This document shows, one piece after another, positions 1 through 9,924 of a stretch of DNA of 64,000 bases. The stretch lies in NCBI GenBank assembly GCA_039519185.1, contig CM076850.1:164628974-164692973 (forward strand). Direction: 5' to 3'. The translations under genes were made by a program, and so were the position numbers. Each line of letters opens with the position of its first letter. The stretch's first letter is position 1. Under the pieces are notes generated by a model, which was not told the origin of the DNA, made no database searches, and saw only the letters and a program-made list of their open reading frames with translations. This DNA is from Astragalus membranaceus (Eukaryota; Streptophyta; Magnoliopsida; Fabales; Fabaceae).

Positions 1-1143
1 GCATTCCTGTTAGGGTGCACAAGTCACTAAATTGTGCATAATGCACAAGTGAGGCTTTCAGCCATTGATCTAGTCTACTTAAAAAAACAGGTGGTCGAGA
101 TTTTAAGGGGGAACTTGTGAAAGTGGTTGTTACCTTATTGTTTATTAATTGCAAAAAAGGCGTTACACAAAAGTTTATCAAAATTATAAATTGAGAGGTT
201 ATATTTATTAATTTATTACTCTGGCCCTATATTAACTTTACGATCTCTCTTCTCTCTTGTTTCCTTTCTTTCAATCTCAGCACAAAATCAATCTATTTCC
301 TTCTTCTCTTCTCTGATCTCATTCTTCTTCTCTTCTCTTCTCTTCAACCTCTCTTCAAAATAACACAGATCTGCGATCTGCAAAATAACACAGATCTCCT
401 TCTTCTCTTCTCTTCAACCTCTCTTCAACCTTATCTTCCAGCACTGTTCCGATTTGGGGGTTAGGGTTCCGATTTGAGGCAGACATGTGTGTTTAATGAA
501 AATAAACGGCTAAGATAAATTTCAGATTTTTAGTCAAATCTTAAAATAAAAATAAACTCAAGTTGGGAGAAAATTCCCTAATCTGAAAACCCTCAAACTC
601 TTTAATCAAGTTTACCTCCGCAAATCCCAGTCGACAACATCGGCACCGTAATTCCATTCTCGTTCTTATCCAGTATTTCATAGTTGGTGTTTTTCTGCTT
701 CTGAAATCCGGAGAGAACGTTTGCATCATACTGACGAGTTTATTATTTTATTTGTTTCTCATCTTTTCTATACATTGAAATTATTAAATCCCCTACTGAA
801 TTTCAATGAGGCTGGATTGTCGGTATGCTTATGGTGAGAGGAGGCTCTTACCTCTGAATGACTTGTATGTTGCTTATAATTGCGACGTTGTGGGTGTTTT
901 ACTCAAGCAATTTATCAGAAAAGAGGTTCTGATATTAATTTGCTTTAAGAAGGGGAGAAGAATTGAGGGTGATTGGGGAAGAATTGAGGATGATTGCAGG
1001 GAATCAAAAACAAAAATAAGGAGTAGAAGAATATGGGAGACGGTGGGGAAAGAGATCTGAGTGGTGGTGAAATAGAATTTCAATAATAAAATGATTTTAT
1101 TTTTAATTTTGTAATTAGTTTTAATATTTTATTAATAAAATAA
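1..1143. other. Non-coding stretch upstream of Copia remnant
   Basis: No gene is supported here. Positions about 240-430 are strongly pyrimidine-rich. A block ending in CAACCTCTCTTCAA occurs at about 344-357 and again 70 bp later at about 414-427, and AAAATAACACAGATCT is repeated at about 357-372 and 382-397. The rest is AT-rich. Open frames at 541-729 and 806-1060 show no recognisable domain. This may be old leader or flanking DNA of the Copia element, but no 5' LTR can be recognised. Confidence 0.5.
28..51 (+). repeat. Left arm of 24-bp perfect inverted repeat
   Basis: The 24 bases here are the exact reverse complement of 4872-4895, 4.8 kb away on the far side of the Copia remnant. The core TTGTGCATAATGCACAA is itself a 17-nt near-palindrome with one central mismatch. 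No transposase gene or target duplication is tied to it. Confidence 0.75.
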
Positions 1144-1893
1144 TGAGGTGCCATGTACTCGCCATGAAAGAAGGTGAAAAGGTAAACGAGTATCTCACTC
1201 GAACCCTTGCAATAGTAAACCGGATGAAGATACATGGTGAGAAGGTTGCAAGAACAGGTCCTCATTAAGAAGGTTATGAGGTCCATGACAGAGAAGTACA
1301 AGTACGTGGTTTGTGCGATTGAGGAAGCGAATAATGTGGAAACCCTCACGATAGACGAGTTGCAGGGAAGCCTTCTTGTTCACGAACAGGAGATGAAGAT
1401 GCCTAAATGGGAAGACCACGTTCTGAAGGTGTCCAATGGGGGAAGAGGCTCTAATCGTGGCAGAGGACGTGCTAACAGAGGTGGTAGAGGAAGAGGTAAG
1501 CAATCCAATTATAAAGATTCTGTGGAATGCCATAATTGTGGAAAATTAGGTCATTATCAGTATGATTGTCCCAAGAATGAGGGAAATGTGAATTATGCCG
1601 AATTTGATGAGGGTGAAGAAATGCTTCTCATGGCTTACAGCACCAGTAGTGGGTCTGTTTCTGAGGAAAGGGTGTGGTTCCTAGATTTAGGGTGCAGCAA
1701 CCACATGTGTGGTGTTAAAGATTGGTTCTTTAACCTTGACAGTGATTTCAGAACAACTGTGAGGCTGGGAGATAACTCAGTGATGAAGGTAATGGGCAAA
1801 GGAAGTGTGAAGTTGAAGATGAATGGATATGTGCAAGTGATTACTGGTGTCTACTATATTCCTATGCTCAAGAACAATTTGATAAGCACATGA
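1144..1893 (+). pseudogene. Copia gag and protease N-part, broken
   Basis: A UBN2-type gag region starts without a proper beginning at about 1144 and shifts frame near 1234. From 1234 a 219-codon frame carries a basic Gly/Arg-rich stretch (residues 68-90), a CX2CX4HX4C zinc knuckle (C99 to C112) for nucleic-acid binding, and the aspartic protease motif. The protease triad, expected as D-S-G, reads D-L-G at residues 151-153, so the enzyme would be dead. The frame ends at a TGA (1891-1893), after which homologous sequence continues in the same direction, so this is a premature stop. Confidence 0.85.
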
Positions 1894-2277
1894 CAGCTTC
1901 AACACAAGGGATTGACTGTGATATTCAAAGATGAAACATGCAAGGCATATCATGATGAAAAGGGTCTGCTTCTAGCCTCATCAATGTCCTCTAATCAGCT
2001 GTTTCCAATCACTGCTGCTGTAGTGATGCCTAAGTGTTTGCAAGCCTCAAGTGAAGATGAAACATATCTGTGGCATTGCAGATATGGACACCTAAGTTTG
2101 AAGGGGTTAAAAACTCTGGTGAAGTTAGAGTTAGAGTTAGAGTTAGGGTTAAAAATTCTGGACACCTTCGATTGTTTTAAGAATTTTAAAGTTAGAGTTG
2201 AAAAGGAAACTGGTGAAGTAATTCAATGCTTAAGAACTGATAGGAGTGGGGAATTCAATTCAACAAGTTTTGTGTAG
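1894..2277 (+). pseudogene. Copia GAG-pre-integrase with deleted integrase core
   Basis: The segment encodes the end of the protease region and the GAG-pre-integrase domain (LWHCRYGHLSLKGLK, about 2068-2112). At about 2116-2160 the coding sequence gives way to a GTTAGA-type microsatellite. It then resumes with the distal integrase core (DCFKNFK, followed by LRTDRSGEF). The integrase zinc-binding remainder and first catalytic Asp, normally between these points, are missing. It stops at 2275-2277. Confidence 0.8.
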
Positions 2278-3084
2278 AAAATGGTATCAAAAGACAGCTC
2301 ATAGCAGCATATACACCTCAGCAAAATGGTGTTGCTGAGAGAAAGAATAGAACTTTGCTATAAATGGTTAGAAGCATGCTTGCAGGTAGATGTACGCCAA
2401 AGAACTTTTGGCCAGAAACAGTCAACTGGGCCATATATGTGTTGAATAGAAGTCCCACTGCAGCACTGTTAGATACCACCCCAGAGGAAACTTGGAGCAA
2501 TTTGAAGCCCAAGTGAAGCATTTTAGAGTATTTGGGTGCATTGCCCACACCCATGTACCTGATGTTAAAAGGAAAAAGCTTGATGACAAGAGCATCAAGT
2601 GTGTGTTCCTATGAATCAGTGAAGAGTCAAAGGCATACAGGCTTTATGATCCAATAGCAAAGAAGGTGATAGTGAGCAGAGATGTAGTGTTTTCAAAAGC
2701 AGAAAAATGGAACTGGGATGATGGTGATGACCAGAAAAATAAGAGTACCAACAATGGAATTGTGATCACAGAGTTTGGTGAAAATTAATCTGAAACTGTC
2801 CTGACTGATCATGCAGTCTCTGCTGAGGAAGATTCTCAAGAGACCACTGATGCAGGAGGCAGTAACAGTGATGAGGTAGATACCAGTGCTGATGGTGAAA
2901 ACTCTAGCCCAAACTTAGCTCAAGGGAGGGATAGGAGACCTCCATCATGGTTGAATGACTATGACACTACCTTTGAAGTTCACACAGAAGAAGAATCGGT
3001 AAATTTGACATGTTTGGACCAAATGACAATGAGGACCCCACTACATATGAGGAGGCAGCTAAAAAAGAAGTCTAGAGGAAAGCA
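2278..3084 (+). pseudogene. Copia integrase C-part and linker, multiple stops
   Basis: Reading through frame changes gives the conserved integrase segment with YTPQQNGVAERKNRT (contains the catalytic Glu), followed by the region leading to a variable acidic linker (about 2780-2960). In-frame stops occur near 2361 and 2514. This joins the core above to the reverse transcriptase below; it is not functional. Confidence 0.8.
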
Positions 3085-3888
3085 ATGGACAATGAAATTG
3101 AAGATATTGAGAAAAACCACACTTGGGAACTTACCACTCTCCCAACCAATGCAAAGAAGATAGGAGTGAAATGGGTGTTCAAAACCAAGGTCAATGAGCT
3201 AGGAGAAGTTGAAAAACACAAGGCAAGGTTGGTTGCAAAAGGGTACTCTCAAAAGGAGGGAATTGACTATCAAGAGGTATTTGCTCCAGTAGAAAAATGG
3301 GACACAATAAGGTGCATCATAGCAGTGGCAGCTTTGAAGGGATGGCCTATACATCAACTTGATGTAAAAAGCGCTTTCCTACATGGAGAGTTAGAGGAGA
3401 TTGTTTATGTGGATCAACCTTTGGGATATGTAAATAAGGGTGATGAAGATAAAGTCTATAGGTTACATAATGCTCTTTAAGACTTAAAGCAGGCGCCTCG
3501 TGCCTGGTACAACAAAATTGAGCAGTATTTCATCAACGAAGGGTTTATCAAGTGCTCCTATGATCACACATTGTTTGTAAAGACAGAAAGGGAAGGTGAT
3601 ATGCTGATAATTAGTCTGTATGTTGATGATTTGATAGTCACAGGCAATAGCGCAGAAATGTCTAAGTTTTTTAAGGAGTCCAAGAAGAAAACATGTGACA
3701 TGTCTGGCCTTGGTCAAATGAGACACTTTTTGGGGATAGAAGTTGTTCAAGACCAGCAAGGGATTTTCATTTGTCAACACAAGTATGCAAGAGACATCTT
3801 GGAAAGGTTTGGCATGACTGAAAGTAACTCTGTAGGCAGTCCCATTGTTCCAGGAAGTGTTTCTGGAGGAGATTGTGGGAAAGCTTAA
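3085..3888 (+). pseudogene. Copia reverse transcriptase, interrupted by stop
   Basis: The first part (3085-3480) carries the typical Copia RT start (KWVFKTKVNELGEVEKHKAR) and the LDVKSAFLHG motif with the first catalytic Asp. A TAA at 3478-3480 breaks the frame. The second part (from 3484) has DLKQAPRAWY and the catalytic YVDD box at about 3619-3630. A stop at 3886-3888 follows a local duplication: a segment around GATTGTGGGAAG occurs twice between about 3855 and 3980. Confidence 0.88.
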
Positions 3889-4618
3889 TGTACTTGACAA
3901 GCTGTCACGAAGCGTTTCTGGGAAAGCTGTGGACTCAACACATTTCAAGAAGATTGTGGGAAGTTTAATGTACTTGACTGTAACCAGGCTAGATTTAATG
4001 TTTGCATTGAGTCTTCTAAGCAGATTCATGGAAAGGCCGGTGGAAGCTCATCTAATGACTGCCAAGCGTGTCCATAGATATGTCGAAGGAACCCTTGATT
4101 TTGGGATCAGATACAGGAAGGGAAAAGGAACTGAGATCACTGCTTTCACAGACAGTGATTATGGAGGAGATGCTGATGATAGAAAAAGAACACCAAGTTA
4201 TGTGTTTATGTTGGGCGGTGGAGCTGTATCCTGGTCCTCCAAGAAGCAGCCAGTGGTGAGTTTATCCACCACAGAGGCTGAGTTCATTGCTGCGGCACAC
4301 TGTGTGTGCCAAGGAGTTTGGTTGAAGAAGATTCTTGAAGAGATTGGCGTGAAACAAAATGAGTGTCTGACAGTATTTTGTGACAAAAGTTCCACGATTA
4401 GCTTGTCCAAGAATCAAACATTGCATGGAAGAAGTAAACATATCGACATCAGGTTTCATTTCCTCAGAAATCTCAATAAAGAAGGGGCCATTGAACTGAT
4501 TCACTGTCCAACTCAAGAGCAACTTGCGGATATCATGACAAAGCCTTTGAAACTTGATGCTTTTGTGAAATTTAGGGGCCTATTGGGTATATGTTGTAAT
4601 GTAAACCATCTGTCTTAG
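3889..4618 (+). pseudogene. Copia RNase H region
   Basis: The frame reads through the RT thumb and RNase H, including FTDSDYGGD, LSTTEAEFIAAAH and ADIMTKPL, which are hallmarks of plant Copia RNase H. It ends normally at 4616-4618, just before the polypurine tract. This is the best preserved part of the element, but with the upstream breaks it cannot be made as part of a polyprotein. Confidence 0.87.
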
Positions 4619-4641
4619 GACAACCTGGTTTAAGGGAGGGA

Positions 4642-4858
4642 TTCTTAGTAATAAACTGTTGTGTTAGTTTCGTTAAATCAATTAGGACCGTTTCTGTTAG
4701 TTTGTTGTACATGGTTTACAACCACTTGTACCATTTCTATTAGTTTGTTGTACATGGTTAACCAAGGCTTGTAACTCATTGTGTGACTGATATAAAGGCA
4801 TTGAAGCCTCAGAAATGAATAAGATTTTGGACCCATTACTCAACAAAACTTATGTTAG
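4642..4858 (+). repeat. 3' LTR of the Copia remnant (approximate)
   Basis: Sequence after the polypurine tract has repeated GTTAGTTTGTTGTACATGG motifs and a TATA-like TGATATAAAGG at about 4788-4798, matching the layout of short Copia LTRs. The expected TG start appears mutated. The end is placed by similarity to typical LTR organisation only. Confidence 0.55.
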
Positions 4859-4871
4859 TGGGTTGTGACCC

Positions 4872-4895
4872 CACTTGTGCATTATGCACAATTTA
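4872..4895 (-). repeat. Right arm of 24-bp perfect inverted repeat
   Basis: Exact reverse complement of positions 28-51. It lies just beyond the 3' LTR of the Copia remnant, so the two arms bracket the element. Confidence 0.75.
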
Positions 4896-5447
4896 TCAAC
4901 TTATGCAGTTGATCCGCCACCTTCCTGTTATACTGAGAAGACATTCGAATTCTCGAATGAGCAAGTATTTCCTGCTCCATGATAAGTCTATTTTAAGTGT
5001 TATTTTAGTATTAGTTTTTAGTCTATTCTTCTGTCATTTACATTCCAGCAATTTACTTTTATGTCATTTATGTTTATCACAATTTACTTTATGGATATGA
5101 GTGAGTAGATACAAAGTCTTGAGTTGTTAGGAGTAATCCAATGATAGGTCCCTAGTAATTCCCAAGACTATTCTCCACTCCAATTCTTTTTATATTTCTA
5201 ATCCGATTTCATTGTCCTTCAAATCTTATTTTAAACATCACACGAAGAACCGAAAGGTGAAGTATTGATGTTGGAACTATGAAATTAGACAAGGGAATCA
5301 AAACATGAAAATAGTTTTGAAACTCTTAGAGACATTATAAAGGTGTTATGCTTAATGGGTTTTGGTGACAATCAACCATGAAAATAGGCTTGATTGTTGG
5401 TTCAAAACACGCTTTTGTACTCTAAAAGGAGACATTAGTTACATGGG
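4896..5447. other. Intergenic spacer
   Basis: No coding region, RNA or mobile element could be recognised between the Copia remnant and the MULE. Confidence 0.5.
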
Positions 5448-5571
5448 TTTTTTTTTATACCCCCCATCAACTCCCTTCTACCCCCACGCATTATTGTAAT
5501 TCCGAAAATACCACTGACATAAATAACAAAAATTGACTTTTGGAAGATTCTCTAGTGGGGACCCACTTTAT

Positions 5572-5865
5572 CAGGTAATCGGATTTACCGAAATGGAAGG
5601 TAAATCTGATTAGAATTAAATACGTAACGCATGAGTCAAATCGGATCTATCAAACTGACAGATAAATCCGATTTGACCATTTAATTCAGTACAGAAAGCG
5701 AAATTTTAATAAGTCGGATTTAGCTAAATCCGATGCGCAATCAGATTTACCTAAATCCGCTTATATCTTTTAATGAATCGAATTTACCTGGGTGGGGGTA
5801 TATTCGATTTGTAAAAAATACAAAGCGGATTTACGTTTGAGGCACGTAAATCCGATTTGTTTTTT
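5572..5865 (+). repeat. MULE 5' subterminal hairpin cluster (six pairs)
   Basis: Six successive short inverted pairs of the form CGGATTTAC ... GTAAATCCG, with loops from none to about 15 nt, lie between the left terminus and the transposase gene. Some arms are degenerate (for example CAGATTTAC, CGAATTTAC). One pair includes a TIR-like GGGTGGGGGTAT in its loop. Confidence 0.75.
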
Positions 5866-5910
5866 TTTAAAAAGTAATTTCTATATAACTGTTGTTGTAT
5901 TTTGAAACAG

Positions 5911-7239
5911 ATATTGACCCGCATACAGAGTCGCAGGTTGTTCCTTTCGTGGTAGACACTACAGAGGCATTCTGGACGGAGAGGGTATATTTTTCAAACT
6001 AATTTTCTTAATCAAAGTTTGGTAGATGTTTAATTAATTAAGTACGCAACATTTATCTATTTTTTCTATTTTGTAGATATTTTCTACACGCGAAGATGTA
6101 GAAGAGTGGGCTAACGCGGTCGGGAAGCATATTGGAGTTGTGGTTATCATTGTAAGATCTGACAAAGCTGGAGTTAAAAGGGGTTGTAGAGATAAGATTA
6201 TTTTTGGTTGCGTGAAGCAGGGGGAGTGGTCTAATGATTCTAGAGTTTTCGGGTCTAAGAAAAGAAGCTGCCCGTTTACATTAAGAGCTACTTGTACAAT
6301 ACGTCATGGGGGTTGGCGTGTGAATGTTAGGTGTGGTCTTCACACACATGAGTTGCTTACTACCCCGGTCGGGTCGACAGCTTTTGGTCGTTTAACTAAG
6401 CCGCAGAAAGCTATTGTTTATGAGCACACTGATTTGAATGTTGCCCCAAAAGATTGTCTTACTGCTTTGAAGAACCATTATCCGGACAACGTCACTTCTC
6501 TTCCTCAAATATATAGGCAGCGTTACGCCTATAGGTCTTCTAATGGGGGTCCTAGAACGGACATTCAAGAGCTTTTGAGATTGAATGAGTCGCAAAATTA
6601 TATATGTTGGAGCAGAAAAGTTGAGGGTTCCGATGTGGTCAGTGACATCATGTGGGTGCATCCAACTTCTATTAAGTTATTCCGGTTATTTCCAAAGGTT
6701 CTTATTCTTGACACCACCTACAAGACCAACAAATACAATCTACCTATATTGGAGTTTGTAGGAGTCACTTCTACGGAGTTAACTTTCTCGGTTGCTTTTG
6801 CCTATATTTCACACGAGCCTGGAATTCATTTTACTTGGGCATTGCAGGAGCTGAAAGAATTATTTGACTTGCACGGGTTTCAGCCTCAGGTATTCTTGAT
6901 TGACAGAGATCTTGGTCTTATGTCCGGTATTCTTGATGTCTTTCCTTCGGCTGCAAATTTGTTATGTTCTTGGCACGTGACTAAAAATGTGAAAGCAAAG
7001 ATTAAAGAGTTGGTGCACGTGGATAGACAAAATGACGTCCTCTCTCTTTGGCATAACATTATTGATTCACTTAACGAGTCAGAGTACTCAGCTCACTTGA
7101 AGATTTTTGAGGACTCCTGCGTTGATTTGCCGGCTCTTATTAAGTATGTGCATGACACGTGGTTGACAAAGCATAAGGAAAGATTTATTTTTGCATGGAC
7201 AAACCAGATCCCACACTTCGGGAATCAGACCACCAATAG
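5911..7239 (+). pseudogene. MULE transposase, FAR1-type N-terminal part
   Basis: An exon at about 5911-5984 is joined to one at 6077-7239 across a GT...AG intron (5985-6076). The protein has a FAR1-type DNA-binding domain with conserved Cys and His (GCVKQGEW ... CPFTLRAT ... GLHTHEL), then the MULE transposase core. Counting from the Met at 6140, likely catalytic Asp residues are in LILDTTYK (D191) and LIDRDLG (D255), and CSWHVTKN carries the family's C/H pair. The family cuts and pastes Mutator DNA; domesticated relatives (FHY3/FAR1, FRS) are transcription factors. The TIR-like ends and decay argue for a transposon copy, not a host FRS gene. No initiating ATG could be fixed; the gene probably has a further 5' exon. 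Confidence 0.8.
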
Positions 7240-7246
7240 GTGCTTT

Positions 7247-7466
7247 GACACGTGTTTAGTATTTTTATCGTAGTTTAAATTTTTTTGACACCTGTTTAGT
7301 ATTTTTATCGTAGTTTAAATTTTTGTGACACGTGTTTAGTATTTTTATCGTAGTTTAAATTTTTTTGACACGTGTTTAGTATTTTTATCGTAGTTGAAAT
7401 TTTTTTGACACGTGTTTAGTATTTTTATCGTAGTTTAAATTTTTTTGACACGTGTTTAGTATTTTT
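7247..7466 (+). repeat. 40-bp minisatellite in transposase intron
   Basis: The unit TGACACGTGTTTAGTATTTT plus 20 nt recurs with an exact 40-bp period, with GACA at 7247, 7287, 7327, 7367, 7407 and 7447 (about five and a half copies). It fills most of an intron with donor AG|GTGC at 7240 and acceptor AAG| at 7492, which joins TTN to the codons for VESAHW. Confidence 0.9.
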
Positions 7467-7492
7467 ATTCGTGTTTCTTGTTATTATTTAAG

Positions 7493-8282
7493 GGTCGAGT
7501 CAGCTCATTGGACTTTGAAGAGACATTTGAGGACTTCTGGAGGTGACTTGTCTAAGTCTTTTAAATCTATGCCTGAGATGCTTACTCTTCAATTTGATAA
7601 AGTCATCGGGTCTTTTCAAAGAAGCATAAACCGTATTGAAGTGGCTTCCAATACTCATTTGTTTAAAAAGCTTCGCGGTGTTGTGTCTTTAAATGCTTTG
7701 GATCATATTGTTAAAGAGTTTTCAAAATCGACATCTGGGGTTGGATATGACAAAGCCCGCTGTGGGTGCATTATTAGAAACACACATCTTCTTCCTTGTG
7801 TTTGTGAGCTAGGTCTGTACCATGTCTCCGATACTCCTATTCCGTTGGATGTTGTAGACGACCATTGGAAAAACTTGAGTTTGTATTCTATAGATGATAA
7901 ATTTTCCCAAGAAAAATCTGCTGACTGTGATAGTCTTACCAAATGGAGATGATTTGGGCGAGATATAATCGTATGACTCCTGATGAGAGATTTGTCTTCA
8001 AGAAACAACTTAATGAGCTTGCATTCCCTACCACTTCTTCAATGGTTGCACCACCATTTAAAGTTAAAACAAAAGGTGCACCAAAGAAGAAAAAACAGAA
8101 ATTATATGATGTCAATTGTCAAGTGCGATCCTTCTGGGTGGGAGCATGTGCATGAGAGGATGAAACAGACTCAAGAATCTGGGACTTCTTGTAAAAATTC
8201 ATCACAACGGTCTTCTTGTACAAAATCATCACAGCGGTCTTCAAAGCTATCTCAGAGTGTATCTAAAAAATTAACACATCAG
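7493..8282 (+). pseudogene. MULE transposase C-part with SWIM finger
   Basis: Starts in phase after the minisatellite intron with VESAHWTLKRHLR, a conserved MULE/FRS segment. A SWIM zinc-finger signature follows (CGCIIRNTHLLPCVCEL, about 7760-7812). Homology then continues in another frame from 7943 (MIWARYNRMTPDERFVFKKQL) and shifts again near 8110 into KCDPSGWEHVHERM, followed by a Ser-rich linker (about 8170-8270). Two frameshifts in 350 bp mark it as a pseudogene unless unrecognised introns or sequence errors explain them. Confidence 0.75.
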
Positions 8283-8884
8283 GGTGAGACTAAATTCAAT
8301 TGATGTTGAAAGGGATGGTAATTGTGGGTTCCGAGCAGTAGCGGTTGGTCTCGATCTTGGTGAAGATAGTTGGCCTATAATTAGGCAAGATTTAATCAAA
8401 AAAACAAATGAGAGGGAGCAACTATATACTTACATGTTTGGAAAGGACAGACTTGCAGTGCGTAGAAAAGCGTTATCCATTGAATACCCCGATTTTCAGA
8501 AGGAGGATAAGTGGTTGAGTTTGCCTGAGATGGGGTACTTTATAGCTACTAAGTATAATGTGGCCCTAGTTCAATTGTCTTTGGATATGAATTTTACTTA
8601 TCTTCCTCTGAGAGGTAGTTATTCTTCTTCTAAGTATAAAATCATATCTATTCTGAACGTCAGGATATCCATTGGATGCATATTTCGATCTCGCCTGTCT
8701 GTCCGTTGCCTCCAGTTGCTTTGATATAGTCTCATAATCGATCAGATAAATCTACTTCATGGTTGGATCCTTATGCCGGCCGTTTTGCCCTTTGGCAGTC
8801 TACCGCTTTGAAGATGCCCTGTCTCCCTCCCACTGATGCGCCCACCATTGTAGACTTAGTCCATGATTCCGACGATTTAGATTG
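8283..8884 (+). pseudogene. OTU-family cysteine protease domain fused to MULE
   Basis: The segment has the OTU active-site signature DVERDGNCGFRAVA, with the catalytic Cys codon at 8323-8325. It continues with features of the OTU fold (KWLSLPEMGYFIATKYNVALVQLS) and a catalytic His motif HWMHI at 8670-8684. The His lies in a different frame from the Cys, so one more frameshift occurs near 8640. A stop at about 8884 follows an acidic tail. OTU enzymes remove ubiquitin or related modifiers. Here the domain continues the transposase reading direction with no promoter of its own, so it is best read as the C-terminal domain of a large MULE protein or a second MULE gene. Confidence 0.72.
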
Positions 8885-8991
8885 ACATTTCTTGTATTTA
8901 TTATTGTACCCACATTTTTGTAATTATTTATCAATATATATATATATATCCAAAAAAAACAAATTAAATGTTTTAAATTTTTTTTACAAGT
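8885..8991. repeat. AT microsatellite and spacer
   Basis: Short spacer between the OTU coding end and the 3' hairpins, with an (AT)n run at about 8934-8949. Confidence 0.6.
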
Positions 8992-9112
8992 CGGATTTAC
9001 CCTTCTAACAGTAAATCCGATGCGATTTTTACAAATTCAATCGGATCTAGGTAAATCCGTTTTTGATTAATCTCAAATCGGATTTACCTATTTATAAGGT
9101 AAATCCGCTTGA
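8992..9112 (+). repeat. MULE 3' subterminal hairpin cluster (three pairs)
   Basis: Three inverted pairs of the same CGGATTTAC/GTAAATCCG module as at the 5' side, between the OTU coding end and the right terminus. Shared modules at both ends support the element boundaries. Confidence 0.75.
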
Positions 9113-9189
9113 GTCAAAATTATGGGGGGTATTTTGAGATTTTCATATTTGATGGGGGTATATTGTGATGGGTGGGGGTACAAAAAAAG

Positions 9190-9640
9190 TTTGTAATGGG
9201 TTGAGGGACTAAATTGAAATATTTGAAAAGTCAAGGACCAAATTGAACTTTTTTAAAAAGTTAGGGACTAAATTGGTTATTACCTCAATATATTACTCTT
9301 ATGGGTTGGTGAATGGTCTAAAAAAATTACATGAATTTCTCATCATTGTGATGAAATTAATATCCCGAAATTCTTTACATTTCTAAATTTAAAACCAACC
9401 AAAAATTCTTTTTAACTAATCACAACTGAATTTAAAATTGGTTATCACAGTGGATCGATACACTTTTATTACGCGATAGAAGCGAACACTTACAGCCTAT
9501 CACTCCACAAGACCATAACATTCTCACAAGGACACGTGGGAAGGTATGAAAACCCAACTGAAGTTGGGTAGAAATTCAAACTGTCACCAGCATAAACTTT
9601 TTTTTTAATAAAATCACCAGCATAAACTTTATACATTAGA
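9190..9640. other. Spacer between MULE and DRP1A
   Basis: No gene. At about 9200-9285 three related segments (GGGACTAAATTGAAAT, GGACCAAATTGAACT, GGGACTAAATTGGTTA) form a degenerate short repeat of a kind common in plant intergenic DNA. A direct repeat TCACCAGCATAAACTTT occurs at about 9583 and 9614, near the expected DRP1A transcript end. Confidence 0.45.
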
Positions 9641-9924
9641 TCTCACATGAAAATTTTACATTTTTTGATTGTGATCGGTTTGAAATCTGAAAAGAAATCA
9701 AAAAGAATGAAAAGATTGGGCGGCTGCTATTTGGAAGGACGGAAAATGTGTGAAAAACAAATGATCATCTCTCACTCAAAAAATCACCCCCTTTCAGAAT
9801 CAGACATCTATCATATGACAATACAAATTCTAGATACTTGCAATATGAATAATGAGTGTGAAGAATGAAACGTGAAATGGTAATACTTATACTACTCTTG
9901 TATAAACGTGATCCCTATACGAAT
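9641..9924 (-). other. Probable DRP1A 3' UTR
   Basis: Non-coding sequence directly after the DRP1A stop codon. On the gene's strand it is T-rich with A-rich pockets (for example AATCAAAAAATGTAAAAT near 9640-9660) that could serve as polyadenylation elements. The exact end is not determined. Confidence 0.4.

Larger units (their letters stand above)
1144..4858 (+). mobile_element. Degenerate Ty1/copia LTR retrotransposon
   Basis: The domain order gag, protease, GAG-pre-integrase/integrase, reverse transcriptase, RNase H on one strand is diagnostic of Ty1/copia elements. A purine-rich tract (AAGGGAGGGA) at about 4632-4641 precedes a 3' LTR of about 220 bp. No matching 5' LTR or primer-binding site is visible, and the start of gag is missing. 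Several stops and frameshifts and an internal integrase deletion make this an inactive fossil. Boundaries are approximate. Confidence 0.9.
5448..9189 (+). mobile_element. MULE (Mutator-like element) carrying an OTU domain
   Basis: The ends are imperfect inverted repeats: a T-run followed by (A/G)TACCCCC at about 5448-5466, and the complementary GGGGGTAC plus A-run at about 9174-9189. The TACCCCC motif recurs inside both ends. Nine-base sequences just outside (TTACATGGG, 5439-5447; TGTAATGGG, 9192-9200) match at 7 of 9 places and could be an aged 9-bp target duplication, as expected for Mutator elements. Inside lie a transposase gene and flanking hairpins. Frameshifts suggest it is no longer autonomous. 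Confidence 0.75.

Noticed and set aside
806..1060. 84-codon open frame upstream of the Copia gag
   Set aside because: No recognised domain, AT-rich context and no splice or homology support.
2124..2160. Telomere-like GTTAGGG run
   Set aside because: Only one GTTAGGG within a GTTAGA repeat, inside a coding deletion; it does not match the plant telomere repeat in series.
8283..8884. OTU segment as an independent host gene
   Set aside because: It has no start codon, no promoter spacing and no intact frame, and lies between the MULE transposase and the MULE 3' hairpins.
5439..9200. Firm 9-bp target duplication for the MULE
   Set aside because: The candidate repeats match at only 7 of 9 bases and the exact termini are blurred by T and A runs, so it is noted as possible only.
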